A stretch of 64,000 nt of DNA. Origin: Caloramator sp. mosi_1. Its GTDB lineage: Bacteria > Bacillota > Clostridia > Clostridiales > Caloramatoraceae. The translations under genes and the position numbers were made by a program. Numbering within the stretch: the stretch's first letter is position 1; each line of letters begins with the position of its first letter. The notes under the pieces are model-generated. The model ran no database searches. It worked only from the letters and a program-made list of their open reading frames with translations, and was not told where the DNA came from. The DNA lies in NCBI RefSeq assembly GCF_028622835.1, contig NZ_CP117677.1:248001-312000 (forward strand). Direction: 5' to 3'. This document shows positions 11,419 to 21,044 of this stretch, in pieces.

Positions 11419-11462
11419 TAAAAATTATCACCCTGACTTACCATGAGTAAGTCAGGGTGATA
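11419..11462 (-). terminator. Riboswitch-controlled intrinsic terminator before pbuG
   Basis: A 15-bp stem (arms 11426-11440 and 11448-11462) followed on the minus strand by TAATTTTTAA, just before the ribosome site of the permease. The 5' arm and loop RNA (11452 to 11443, ACUUACUCAU) can pair over 10 bp with the 3' strand of the aptamer P1 helix (11500 to 11491), which gives the antiterminator. Confidence 0.85.
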
Positions 11463-11493
11463 TAAATGCTAATAAACATAGCAATGCCCGACT

Positions 11494-11564
11494 CACTCAT
11501 AGTCGGGGAATTTACGGTCCCCCGGTAGAGACTTCCGAACCATATTATCGGAATTATATGAGTG
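11494..11564 (-). promoter_or_regulatory. Guanine-class purine riboswitch aptamer
   Basis: On the minus strand the element reads CACTCATATAAT, then TATGG, GTCTCTACCGGG, CCGTAAATTCCCC and GACTATGAGTG. These are the conserved P1, J1/2, L2, J2/3 and L3 positions of the xpt-type purine riboswitch. The specificity base in GACTATG is C, which marks guanine/hypoxanthine and not adenine binders. It lies 90 bases before pbuG. Confidence 0.95.
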
Positions 11565-11585
11565 ACTTATTTAATTTACACTATT

Positions 11586-11614
11586 ATATTAACACCATTA
11601 TTCGGTACAGTCAA
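11586..11614 (-). promoter_or_regulatory. Vegetative promoter for riboswitch-pbuG transcript
   Basis: Minus-strand TTGACT (11614-11609), a 17-base spacer and TAATAT (11591-11586) lie just upstream of the aptamer. Spacing and boxes fit a SigA promoter. Confidence 0.75.
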
Positions 11615-11813
11615 TATATTTTTGTTTTATTTACTTAATTATTCGCTATAAAATAAGTTAATTATGTTATTTTAAATTTATTATTCGTTATAATACGAAC
11701 AATACTAACTGCAATTGAAGACAATTTTCTTATAAGAAACTTTTATATAGCTTACCTAAAAAATTATTTTTATGATTTTAGCACAAAACAGTTACAAAAT
11801 CAACAAAAATTTA

Positions 11814-11844
11814 AAGGCAGCTATGCAAAGTACATAGCTGCCTT
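11814..11844 (-). terminator. Terminator after ABC exporter operon
   Basis: 12-bp perfect stem AAGGCAGCTATG / CATAGCTGCCTT with a 7-base loop, followed on the minus strand by TTAAATTTTTG. It sits a few bases past the stop of the ABC gene. The stretch 11615-11813 beyond it holds only AT-rich sequence. Confidence 0.8.
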
Positions 11845-11847
11845 AAT

Positions 11848-14800
11848 TTATACTGCATCCTCTTGATTTTCATTTGCAAATTGGCTGTTGTAAAGGTCTG
11901 CGTAGAAACCACCCTTTGCAAGCAGCTCCTTATGGTTCCCCATTTCGATAATTCTTCCTTTATTCATAACAATTATAAGCTCAGCATCACGTATTGTTGA
12001 AAGTCTGTGGGCTATTACAAAGCTTGTTCTCCCCTTCATAAGATTTGACATTGCCCTTTGAATTAATACTTCAGTTCTTGTATCTACGCTGCTTGTTGCC
12101 TCATCAAGAATCAGAATCTTTGGATCGTGAAGTATTGCACGTGCTATTGTTAAAAGCTGTTTTTGTCCCTGCGAAATATTGGTTGCTTCTTCATTTATTA
12201 CTGTATCATATCCCTGTGGAAGAGTCCTTATAAAATGGTCTGCGTGGGCTGCCTTTGCTGCGTTTATTATCTCTTCCATTGTTGCTCCTTCTTTTCCATA
12301 GGCTATATTATCCTTTATTGTTCCATTAAACAACCAAGTATCCTGAAGAACCATACCAAACATTTTTCTTAATTCACTACGTTTAATGTCCCTTATATCA
12401 ACTCCGTCTATTGTTATTTTACCTGAATTAATTTCATAGAATCTCATAAGTAAGTTAACTAATGTAGTTTTTCCTGCACCTGTTGGACCAACTATTGCAA
12501 TAGTATGACCAGGCTTTACCTCTAAATTCAAATCTTCTATTAGAGGCACATCTTCTTTATATCTAAAGCTTACATTTTCAAACTTAACTTCACCCTTAGG
12601 TTCATCTATTACTACAGCATCCTTGCTATCTGGTATTTCCTCTTCTTCATCCAATATTTGGAATACACGTTCAGCACAGGCAATTGTTGATTGTATAACA
12701 TTTGCTATATTTGCAGTTTGAACAATAGGCATTGTAAAGGATCTTGAATACTGTATAAAGGCTATAATATCACCTATACCAAGACGGCTCTTAGTAATCC
12801 AAATTCCACCTACTATACTTATTCCCACATAACCTAAGTTGCTTATAAAGTTCATAAGTGGGAACATAATACCAGATATAAATTGGGCTCTCCATCCTGC
12901 CTCTCTTAGTCTGTTATTTACAGCCTCAAAGTGTTCTATTGCATCCTTTTCACGTCCAAAGGCCTTTACTATTTTGTGGCCTGTATACATCTCCTCAACG
13001 TGTCCACTTAAATCTCCAAGCTCCTTTTGTTGCATTGCAAAATACTTTTGAGACTTCTTTGCAATAAGGGTAGTTGCTATAACATAAAGAGGCATAGTAG
13101 CTAAAACTATCAGTGTCAGTGTTGGGCTTATCGTAAGCATCATAATAATGTAGCCAATTATAGTTATAACTGACGTAATCATCTGAGTTAAGCTCTGTTG
13201 TAGTGTTGTTGCAATTGTATCAACGTCATTGGTAATACGGCTTAGTATATCCCCGTGTAAATGTGTATCAAAATACTTAAGGGGTAGTCTTGCAAGCTTA
13301 TCATCAACTTCTCTTCTTAAATCTCTTACTGTTTTTGTGCAACACCTGACATAACAAGACCCATAGTTAAGCTAAATAGGGCACTTATTATATATAGTGC
13401 TATAAGAATTAATGCTATTTTACCAATGTATTTAAAGTCGTACTCTCCATTTGTTTCCCTTATTGCAGTTATTACTGCATTTATTTGTTCATCTGTAAAC
13501 TGAATATTTTCCTTGGGATTCTTCGGTGCATTGTCCATTGTACCTTGCATTTGTTTGCTTAAATCTAAAATCTTCTTTGCTACATCAGCCTTTTCATCCG
13601 CATTTGTAAGGGAACCTAATTTTGGTAAAGCTAAAAACTCCTGAACAGCCTTTAGACTCTTTGTGTCAAACTTATTATTGGAGTCTGTGCCTTCTTTATT
13701 CATATCTGGCATTTTGCCAAATATGTCAAGCATTTTGTTTAAAACTCTTTCCTTTTCATTTTGGTTTTCTATTGTATTAAGCATAGGCAATTCAAGTAAT
13801 TCTTTTACATTTTTTAGCTGTTCAGCATCCATCATCTCATTTGACTTTTGATTTTGAGCATCACTATTCATATTTGGCATCTTTGTAAATATGTCAATTA
13901 GCTTAATAGTAATTTCCTTTTACTTTGAGAATCTTCTATACTACTTATATCAGGCAAATTTAGTAGTTCCTTTATAGTATTAAAATCTAAAACACTGATA
14001 TTTCCCTGAGCACTTGCCCCAGATGCATTAGGCATACTTTGGAATATATCAATTAGTTCTATTAAAGTCTTTTTCTTCTCTACAGGATCCTTTATATCTT
14101 TTATAAGTGGGAGTTTTAGCAGTTTTTGAGCTGCATCCATTGCCTTTTGTCCATCTTATTTGATGCTGTAGTGCTTGTATTTGTATTTAAATTCTTAATC
14201 TCAGGAATTTTTGATAATGCTTTATTTAATGTCTTTTCATCAAGCTGCATTGACATTCCTTGTCCATTTGATGGCATACTCTTTGAAAGACTCATAAACT
14301 TTTTATAATATTTATCTTCTCGTATGGATTCTTAACAGTATCAAGTAATGGAAGAGTCAATATTTCCTTTGTTTGAGCAAGAGTTTTAGCATCCATTCCA
14401 TTGCTTGATGGCATATTTTCAAGTATGTCTATAAATTCAATTGTTATCTCAATCTTCTTTTGTCTGTCAGCTATTGAATCAATCATTGGAAGCTTCATAA
14501 GTTTTTGCATAGCCTCAAGCATTTTAGGATCCATTGGCGGCATCTGTCCACCCTGCGGAATTTGCTGCATACCGCTCATTTGCTGCTGCATATTTAAAAC
14601 TAAATTCCTTTGAACCTTTGCCATTTGTGAAGTTATATTATCAACAGCACCCTTTTGTCCATTTAAAACTCCTTGGTATAGTTGAAGGGCAATCCCCTTA
14701 TACATTTCATCTACTGCCTTTTCCTGTGCAGTTGCCATATTATTAGTTATCTCTTCTACTGCCTTTTTTGACCTTCTGCCATTTGGTCAACAATTTTATC

Positions 14801-15139
14801 TACAACCTCTCCTTGAACGTCCCCCATCCTTTGATTCAATTGGTTTACAGCTTCGTTTTGACCTTTTGCCATTTCACTCAGCATCTTTCGGGCCATATAT
14901 GCATCCTGTAATTTATTTAATGCCTTACTTGATATTTTAGGAGTAACAATTGTAAAGGTTGTGCTTGCAATGGCAAATATAAGAACTATTATTAAATTCA
15001 ATCTATGGGGTTTTAAGTAGCCCAAGAGCCTTTTAAAGGTTCCCTTAAAATCCTTTGGTTTTTCTACAGGCCTTCCAAGTCCACCCATTGGGCCACCGCC
15101 TCTTCCCATAGGTCTATTCATTCTTCTATCTTGACTCAT
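11848..15139 (-). CDS. Heterodimeric ABC exporter, half with large repeat insertion (frameshifted)
   Basis: Type IV ABC exporter half-transporter. After a Gly/Met-rich start (MSQDRRMNRPMGRGGGPMGG) come TM1 (LIIVLIFAIASTTFTIV), a very long extracytoplasmic stretch with about seven repeats, TM2 (IGKIALILIALYIISALF), the rest of the membrane domain and an ATPase domain: Walker A GPTGAGKTT, signature ISQGQKQLL (off-consensus), Walker B ILILDEATS with the catalytic Glu, and the H-loop IAHRLST. About 1,097 residues when repaired against 580-620 for ordinary members. Breaks lie near 14775, 14310, 14145, 13920 and 13335, all short A-runs or nearby. The ATGA overlap with the upstream half shows they form one complex. 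Substrate unknown; likely drug or lipid export. Confidence 0.88.
13503..14534 (-). repeat. Tandem protein repeat (about 45-52 residues) inside the ABC exporter
   Basis: Seven degenerate units follow one another between TM1 and TM2. Shared pattern: [MLF]D.+.L....ELL.LP.[IL] then a turn, a charged K/E helix ending IDIF..MP, then a variable Asn/Gly/Ser-rich linker. Clear examples are MDAEQLKNVKELLELPML, FDTKSLKAVQEFLALPKL, LDFNTIKELLNLPDI and MDPKMLEAMQKLMKLPMI. Units look like helix pairs. They would lie outside the membrane if TM1 runs in-to-out. Confidence 0.8.
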
Positions 15140-16863
15140 ACTATTTCCTCCTCTGAAAGCTGTGATGAAACAATTTCTCTATATACATCACACTTTTCTA
15201 AAAGTTCTCTATGGGTTCCCATTCCTACAATTCTACCTTCATCTAAAACAATTATTCTATCTGCATCCATTATAGTTGCAACTCTTTGAGCAACTATAAT
15301 TACAGTTGAATCCTTTGTTTCCTTTTTAAGTGCTGCTCTTAACTTTGCATCTGTCTTAAAGTCAAGTGCTGAAAAGCTGTCATCAAAGATGTATATCTCA
15401 GGTTTTCTAACAAGTGCACGTGCAATTGAAAGACGCTGTTTTTGGCCACCTGAAACATTTGTACCACCCTGTGAAATTTCGTGATCAAATCCACCATCCA
15501 TATTTTCTATAAACTCAAGTGCCTGTGCAACCTCAGCAGCGTGCCTTATTTCTTCATCCGTTGCATCCTCTTTACCGAATCTTATGTTATCTGCAATTGT
15601 TCCTGAGAACAAAATTGCCTTTTGTGGAACTAATCCTATTTTCTTTCTTAATGTCTCCTGGCTCATCTCTCTTATATCTACACCATCTATTAGAATACTT
15701 CCACTATCTACATCGTAAAATCTTGGTATAAGATTTACTAATGTGGATTTACCAGCACCTGTACTTCCTATTATTGCTGTTACTTCGCCTGGTTTTGCTG
15801 AAAAAGAAATATTCTTAATTGCTGGTTCCTCAGCACCTTCATAGCTGAAGGTTACATCTTTAAACTCTAAATATCCCCTGCTTGTGAAGGCATCTACTGT
15901 TTTTGGTGCATCCTTTATCTGAGGCATTGTATCTAAAACTTCATTAATACGGGTTGCTGCTGCTTGTGCACGTGGAACCATTATAAACATCATTGCAAGC
16001 ATAAGCATTGAAAACATAATTTGCATTGCATATTGAGTAAAGGCTGCAAGGGCACCTAAGTCCATACTTCCTTTACTTATACGTATTCCACCAAACCAAA
16101 GTATCGCAAGGGATGTAAAGTTCATTACAAGCATAATGGATGGCATCATAAAGGCCATTATTCTGTTTACTTTAATATAGGTTTCTGTAAGGTCTACATT
16201 TGCATCATCAAATCTTTTTCTTTCAAGCTCAACTGTATTAAAGGCCCTTATTACCCTTATACCTGTAAGCTTTTCACGAAGTACAAGATTTATTTTATCT
16301 ATCTTTAATTGAACAAGTTTAAATAGCGGTATAACCTTCGATGCTATAATTGCAACAACCAATGCTAATATTGGAATTGCAACTGCAAGAACAAGTGTAA
16401 GGGGTCTGTCTTTTCTTAAGGCTAAAATAAGACCTCCTACCGCCATAATAGGTGCACTAATCATCATACGCATTATCATTATAGTAACTGTTTGAATTTG
16501 TGTAATATCATTTGTTGTTCTTGTAATTAAAGTAGCTGTTCCAAATTTATCAAATTCATTTAGCGAGTAACTTTCTACTCTTTTGAAAATTTTACTTCTT
16601 AATATCGTACCTAAATTTGCAGCAACCTTTGCAGATAAAAAGCTTGCTATTACTGAGCAAATAACTCCAATACCTGCAACTAAAAGCATTAATGCTCCAA
16701 TTTCAAGAATTCTTTTTGTATCTCCCTTCATAACTCCCTCGTTTATTATGTTTGACATTAGGGTTGGAAGATACAAGTCCCCTAAGGATTGTAAGGTAAC
16801 AAAGAAAAATACGCCTAAAATCATTAAGGTATATGGTTTTAAGAACTTATATAGTCTTAGCAC
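15136..16863 (-). CDS. Heterodimeric ABC exporter, ordinary half
   Basis: Intact 575-residue half-transporter: six membrane segments in the first 300 residues, then the ATPase with Walker A IGSTGAGKST, signature NVSGGQKQRL, and Walker B IYIFDDSFSALD, in which the usual catalytic Glu is Asp. The partner half has a normal Glu but an off-consensus signature, so the pair should have one working and one degenerate ATP site, as in TM287/288 and BmrCD. Starts 22 bases after the MarR-type gene and overlaps the partner by four bases. Likely an efflux pump under that regulator. Confidence 0.9.
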   Translation of the reverse strand: MLRLYKFLKPYTLMILGVFFFVTLQSLGDLYLPTLMSNIINEGVMKGDTKRILEIGALMLLVAGIGVICSVIASFLSAKVAANLGTILRSKIFKRVESYSLNEFDKFGTATLITRTTNDITQIQTVTIMIMRMMISAPIMAVGGLILALRKDRPLTLVLAVAIPILALVVAIIASKVIPLFKLVQLKIDKINLVLREKLTGIRVIRAFNTVELERKRFDDANVDLTETYIKVNRIMAFMMPSIMLVMNFTSLAILWFGGIRISKGSMDLGALAAFTQYAMQIMFSMLMLAMMFIMVPRAQAAATRINEVLDTMPQIKDAPKTVDAFTSRGYLEFKDVTFSYEGAEEPAIKNISFSAKPGEVTAIIGSTGAGKSTLVNLIPRFYDVDSGSILIDGVDIREMSQETLRKKIGLVPQKAILFSGTIADNIRFGKEDATDEEIRHAAEVAQALEFIENMDGGFDHEISQGGTNVSGGQKQRLSIARALVRKPEIYIFDDSFSALDFKTDAKLRAALKKETKDSTVIIVAQRVATIMDADRIIVLDEGRIVGMGTHRELLEKCDVYREIVSSQLSEEEIV

Positions 16864-16885
16864 AGCCTATCATCTCCTAACATTA

Positions 16886-17325
16886 TTATTTATTCTTTGC
16901 TTTTTCTATGTTCTCTGCCATCTTTTCTAAAAGGATTTTAAAGACTTCCTTTTCTTCCTCTGTAAAATTGCCAAAACATTTATCATTTAAGTCGGCCATA
17001 ACCTTCTTTAACTCTTCACACATTTGACTTCCCTTTTCTGTTAAATATACCCTTGATATTCTCTGATCTATTTCATCCTGTCTTCTTGTAACTAAACCTG
17101 CCTTTTCCATTCTATTTAACATTACAGTAATAGTTGCAGGCTTTATGTGAAGTTTGTCGGCAATTTCCTTTGGCTCTGCCCATCATTTTTGTACAAAGTA
17201 AAAAGTAATGGAGGTTGCCCAGGATACAAATCCAGCTTTTCTAATATAAGATGTAAATACTGGTGATGTACCTTAATGACCTTTATAAAGGATTGATATA
17301 ATCCTTCAATATTACAAAAGTCCAT
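16886..17325 (-). CDS. MarR-family transcriptional regulator, frameshifted
   Basis: A winged-helix regulator of about 146 residues. MDFCNIEGLYQSFIKVI starts helix 1; QKEIADKLHIKPATITVML is the recognition part and AGLVTRRQDEIDQRISRVYL the wing with the conserved D-R pair. One A missing near 17185 breaks the frame (QSQRKLPTN in place of QSQKEIADK). ATG at 17325 has AAAGGGGAA ahead. First gene of the regulator-exporter operon, and its promoter holds two palindromes, so it probably represses itself and the pump until a ligand binds. Confidence 0.88.
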
Positions 17326-17361
17326 TTTAATTCCCCTTTCACCTTTGTATTTAAAATTAAT

Positions 17362-17373
17362 TTAGACGTCTAA
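17362..17373. promoter_or_regulatory. Operator palindrome 1 (probable MarR-type site)
   Basis: Perfect 12-bp palindrome TTAGACGTCTAA just downstream of the -10 box of the regulator promoter. An identical copy starts 30 bp away, three helical turns, which suits two dimers on one DNA face. Confidence 0.75.
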
Positions 17374-17381
17374 CTATTTTT

Positions 17382-17410
17382 ATAATAATACTTAGACGTC
17401 TAACTGTCAA
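17382..17410 (-). promoter_or_regulatory. Promoter of regulator-exporter operon
   Basis: Minus-strand TTGACA (17410-17405), 17-base spacer, TATTAT (17387-17382). Operator palindrome 2 fills most of the spacer, so bound repressor would block the polymerase. Confidence 0.82.
17392..17403. promoter_or_regulatory. Operator palindrome 2 (probable MarR-type site)
   Basis: Second exact TTAGACGTCTAA copy, lying between the -35 and -10 boxes of the regulator promoter. Confidence 0.78.
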
Positions 17411-17420
17411 GAAAAATATA

Positions 17421-17451
17421 ACTGGCAGTCATAAAGAATTAGACTGCCAGT
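17421..17451 (-). terminator. Terminator after the split peptidase gene
   Basis: 10-bp stem ACTGGCAGTC / GACTGCCAGT with an 11-base loop, then TATATTTTTC on the minus strand. It ends the peptidase transcript just before the next promoter's -35 box. Confidence 0.8.
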
Positions 17452-17669
17452 AAATTATTTGTATTTATCTTTAACATATTGTACCCAGTTATTATATAAT
17501 TCTTCTTCAGATACTCCAAATATCTCTCTATAACCTGAAGGATTTTTAATTAAATCTATAACTTTGTTTAGTATAAACTAATACTAGGCCAAAAATATAA
17601 TTGAAAATTAGGCCACCTAGAATAGATACTTTCTCTTATGGAAAGGATAACATAATAACATAAGAGGAA

Positions 17670-19253
17670 GTGTTGAAGGTGATAAAGTTGAAGGATAAAC
17701 AAGAAATTATTCTAGAATATATTAGAAATGGTAAGTCCCAAAGACAGATAAGTAGAGAGACAGGTATTTCAAGGGAAACTATCAGAAAATATATTAATGA
17801 ATATGAGAAAAACCTCGTAGAACTAGGAAGTATTAAAGAAGGTGATGAATTAATTAAGGTTGATTTGATTGATGAAATTGTTAAGACTCCTAAGTATAAA
17901 ACAGGGAAGAGACAGAAAAGAGTATTAACCGATGAAGTTATCGACAGAATAAAATTTTACTTAAAAGAAAATGAAAACAAACGATTAAATGGCTTATCGA
18001 AACAGCAAAAAAGAAAAAGGATATACATGAAGCTTTGATAAATGAAGGGTTTAATATAAGTTATCCCAGCGTAGCACAAGCAGTTTCTAAAATAGAAAGA
18101 AAGGAAAAGGAGGCATATATAAGACAGGAATATACTTTAGGAGATGTGGTTGAATTTGATTGGGGAACAGTTAAAATTTATACAGAAGGAGATGTTTTAA
18201 GAGAATATCAAATGGCTGTATTTACATCTGCTTATGGTAATTTTAGATGGGCACGACTATTTCCTAAGCAAGATACACATTGTTTTCTTGAAGCACATGC
18301 TCTGTTCTTTGAAAGTATAAAAGGAGTATATAAAACAGTAGTATATGATAATACAAGAGTTGTAATTAAAAGATTTATCGGTAGATATGAAAAAGAACCT
18401 ACTGAGGCACTTTTAAAGTTATCTCTTTACTACAAGTTTAATTTTAGATTTTGCAATATATATTCTGGTAATGAAAAAGGGCATGTAGAAAGAAGTATAG
18501 AATTCGTAAGGCGAAAAGCCTTTGCTAATAAAGATCATTTTAGTTCAATGAACGAAGCAAATGATTATCTTCAACAAGTTTGTACAAACTTAAATAGCTT
18601 ACCACAAGCATCCCATAATAATAGAACTGCATTACAAATGCTTGAAGAAGAGAGGGCATATTTATTACCTAAAATGCCTATATATGAAACAGCAAGGATT
18701 GAAGATTTAAGAGTAGACAAATATTCTACAATATCAATTGATTCATGCCATTATTCAGTACCAGATGCTTATGTGGATTGCATTGTAAGATGTAAAATAT
18801 ATTCAAGTAAAATTGTAGTATTTTATGAAAAGAAAAAATAACAGAACACATAAAAAGACAAGGGAACAATCAATGGGAAATAAAAATAGAACATTATCTA
18901 AAGACATTGTTTAGAAAGCCTGCGGCTTTAATTAACAGCACTGCTTTAAAACAAGCAGATAATAGTCTTAAAGAAATATATGATAATTATTATAAATCAA
19001 GAGAAAAAGACTTTATAGAACTAATACAACTTGTTGGAGAAATAGGAATAGATGAAGTAAAAGAGGTATTGAAATATTAAGAAACATCTGTCCTACAGAT
19101 ATATCTACAAATAAAATAAAATATATTTGCAACAGAAGTAATGACATTGAATTTTATAGAGAATATTTTAAACAAAAGCAAAATGACATAATAGACTACT
19201 CAAAAGATATGCTTAATATATATTCTAAAATGTTGTCAGAATATAATAGTTAA
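17670..19253 (+). CDS. istA: IS21-family transposase IstA, frameshifted
   Basis: N-terminal helix-turn-helix (GKSQRQISRETGISRETI), then a DDE integrase core: first Asp in VVEFDWGTVKI, second in VVYDNTRVV, Glu in GHVERSIEFVRR. The C-terminal SCHYSVPDAYVD segment is also typical. Breaks near 18025, 18838 (A6 run) and 19078 split it; repaired length is about 525 residues. The start is uncertain: GTG 17670, or TTG 17688 with AAGGTGAT ahead. Cuts and joins the element ends together with IstB. Confidence 0.92.
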
Positions 19254-19267
19254 AAATAAGGATATAA

Positions 19268-20063
19268 ATGGAGGTAATAAATATAAATAATATGGACAAA
19301 AATAAGAAACTATTAATGAATGGAATTTTAGAATATACTAACTATCTCAAATTAACATTTGTAAAAAGTAAAATTAATGAACTTTTAAAAGAAGCTACTT
19401 TAAATGATATGAGTTATGAAGAATTTTTATATAAGCTTTTACAAGGTGAATATGATAGGAGGCTTGATAATCTTAAAAGAATAGAATTAGAATGGTTGAA
19501 TTTCCATATAAAAATATCTCGAAGATTTAGTTGTTGAAGAGCTACCAGAAGATGCACAAAAGAAACTAAAACTATTAGAGAGCCTAGAATTCATAAAAGA
19601 AGGGCAAAATGTTATACTATCAGGTAATCCTGGTACAGGTAAAACACATTTGGCGATTAGCCTTGGAATAAAAGCATGCATGGAGGGATACAAAGTACTT
19701 TTTAACACGGTTCCCATTTTCATAAACAAATTAAAAGAATGTAAGTCTAATAGGACATTAAGAGCGTATCAAAATAAGTTTGAAAAATATGACCTTGTAA
19801 TACTTGATGAATTTGGTTACATATCTTCAGATAAGGAAGGAGCAGAACTATTGTTTACAAATCTGTCCTTACGGACAGGAAGAAAATCTACAATAGTTAC
19901 AACTAATCTTTCTTTTGATAGATGGGGCGAAGTATTTATTGACCCTGTAATGACAGCAGCTATGACCGATAGATTGGCACATAAATCATATTTAGTTAAT
20001 ATGAATGGTAATTCATATAGATTAAAAGAAACTCAAGAATGGCTTAAAGAAAAGATAAAATAG
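19268..20063 (+). CDS. istB: IS21-family helper ATPase IstB, frameshifted
   Basis: A DnaC/DnaA-like AAA+ protein that assists IstA. Walker A is SGNPGTGKTHL, Walker B is LVILDEFGY, and the C-terminal MTDRLAHKSYLVNMNG is family-typical. Break near 19500 (missing A in an A5 run; restored reading is FPYKKYLEDLVVEELPED). Repaired length about 265 residues. Begins 15 bases after istA. Confidence 0.92.
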
Positions 20064-20797
20064 TGCAAATTACATACCATATAATGGAAAGAAATGGCCT
20101 GCTTTTCGTTTATAATTTGGCTTTAAAATAATGTATAAAATACAAACTTTATTCATACCATAATTTTTATCAAGATATTCTATGTAAGTATAAGAAACAG
20201 CATAAAGCCCTTTATTCCCAAACTTAATCAGGTTACTGATTTTTAAATCTTTAATATCTGGTACATATCTTATGGGATAATTGGGTTTAGTGTTTCCTGA
20301 TAAATATCCAGCCAATCCTTCATTTAAAAATTTTGGAGTTTTTCTATTTATCTGATAAACTAATGTATGAACATATTCGTGTACAACAATCTCAACAATA
20401 CTTTCATAATTATGGGCTGTTCCAGGATTTAAAGGTGAAACAATAATAACCTTATCCTTTATATTATCTCCAACATACCACTTGGGAGCTAAAATTCTGC
20501 CCAAATAACCATATTTTTTCGTATGAAATACGTTTAAATTAGGATAGACATATACTTCTGTTTTTTTGTAGAACTAAATTTAGTAGCAGAATTAATTGTT
20601 TCATACTTTTTCTCCAAAATTTCTGCCATATCTAATACTGCCTTTTCATCTTGCTTTTCATAATAAAAAATAAATTTATCAGTTTGTTTAGATATCATTT
20701 TAGTTGTTTTTAGATTAAATGTAGGAAGAAATAGAATTATACCCACATATATTAGTGATATAATAGCTATAAATAAAATTTTTAGCTTTTTCGGCAT

Positions 20798-21044
20798 TAA
20801 AACTCCCCTATATTACATAACACAACACTCATTTAATAGTTATACAAATTAAGTTTTGTACTTTTTAGTGTTCAAAATAACAGAGTAAAAATGTAAACTT
20901 ATATAATATTTTCAACTATCATATATATATTGTAATTCTTAGATTATATTCATATTTCTAAATTTAATTTTTGGTTAATCCAAATTTTAAACCAAAATAC
21001 ATCATATTATTAAAAAAATATAAATTTGAGACTTAATATACTCT
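20798..21044. other. AT-rich intergenic stretch, no gene seen
   Basis: About 250 bp between the split peptidase gene and the S66 gene, both on the minus strand. Very AT-rich with no recognisable hairpin terminator, RNA or ORF. It should hold the peptidase promoter but I could not single one out. Confidence 0.5.

Larger units (their letters stand above)
17565..20144 (+). mobile_element. IS21-family insertion sequence, 2580 bp
   Basis: Carries istA and istB. Ends: left TGTTTAGTATAAACTAAT, right (read inward) TGTATTTTATACATTAT, with further subterminal repeats around AGGCCA near both ends, as usual for IS21. The 5-bp target copy AACTT flanks it at 17560-17564 and 20145-20149. The host reading frame rejoins precisely when it is excised in silico. 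Confidence 0.93.
17455..20797 (-). pseudogene. Membrane-anchored HEYVH metallopeptidase, interrupted by IS21-type element
   Basis: The gene begins at 20797 (MPKKLKILFIAIISLIYVGI, a TM anchor). It contains VEIVVHEYVHTLVYQ, an HExxH zinc motif, and FLNEGLAGYLSG, the downstream Glu typical of gluzincins of the peptidase-MA type. After NYGMNKV at about 20150 it stops at the mobile element and resumes at 17564 with IDLIKNPSGYREIFGV, ending VKDKYK. Removing the element and one 5-bp repeat restores NYGMNKVIDLIKNPSG exactly. A separate indel near 20568 (A7 run, SSTKKQKYM) also breaks the frame. Substrate unknown; the domain would lie outside the membrane. Confidence 0.88.

Noticed and set aside
18000-19100. 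Programmed frameshifting in istA
   Set aside because: IS21 istA does not need it, and the breaks look like those in ordinary genes nearby.
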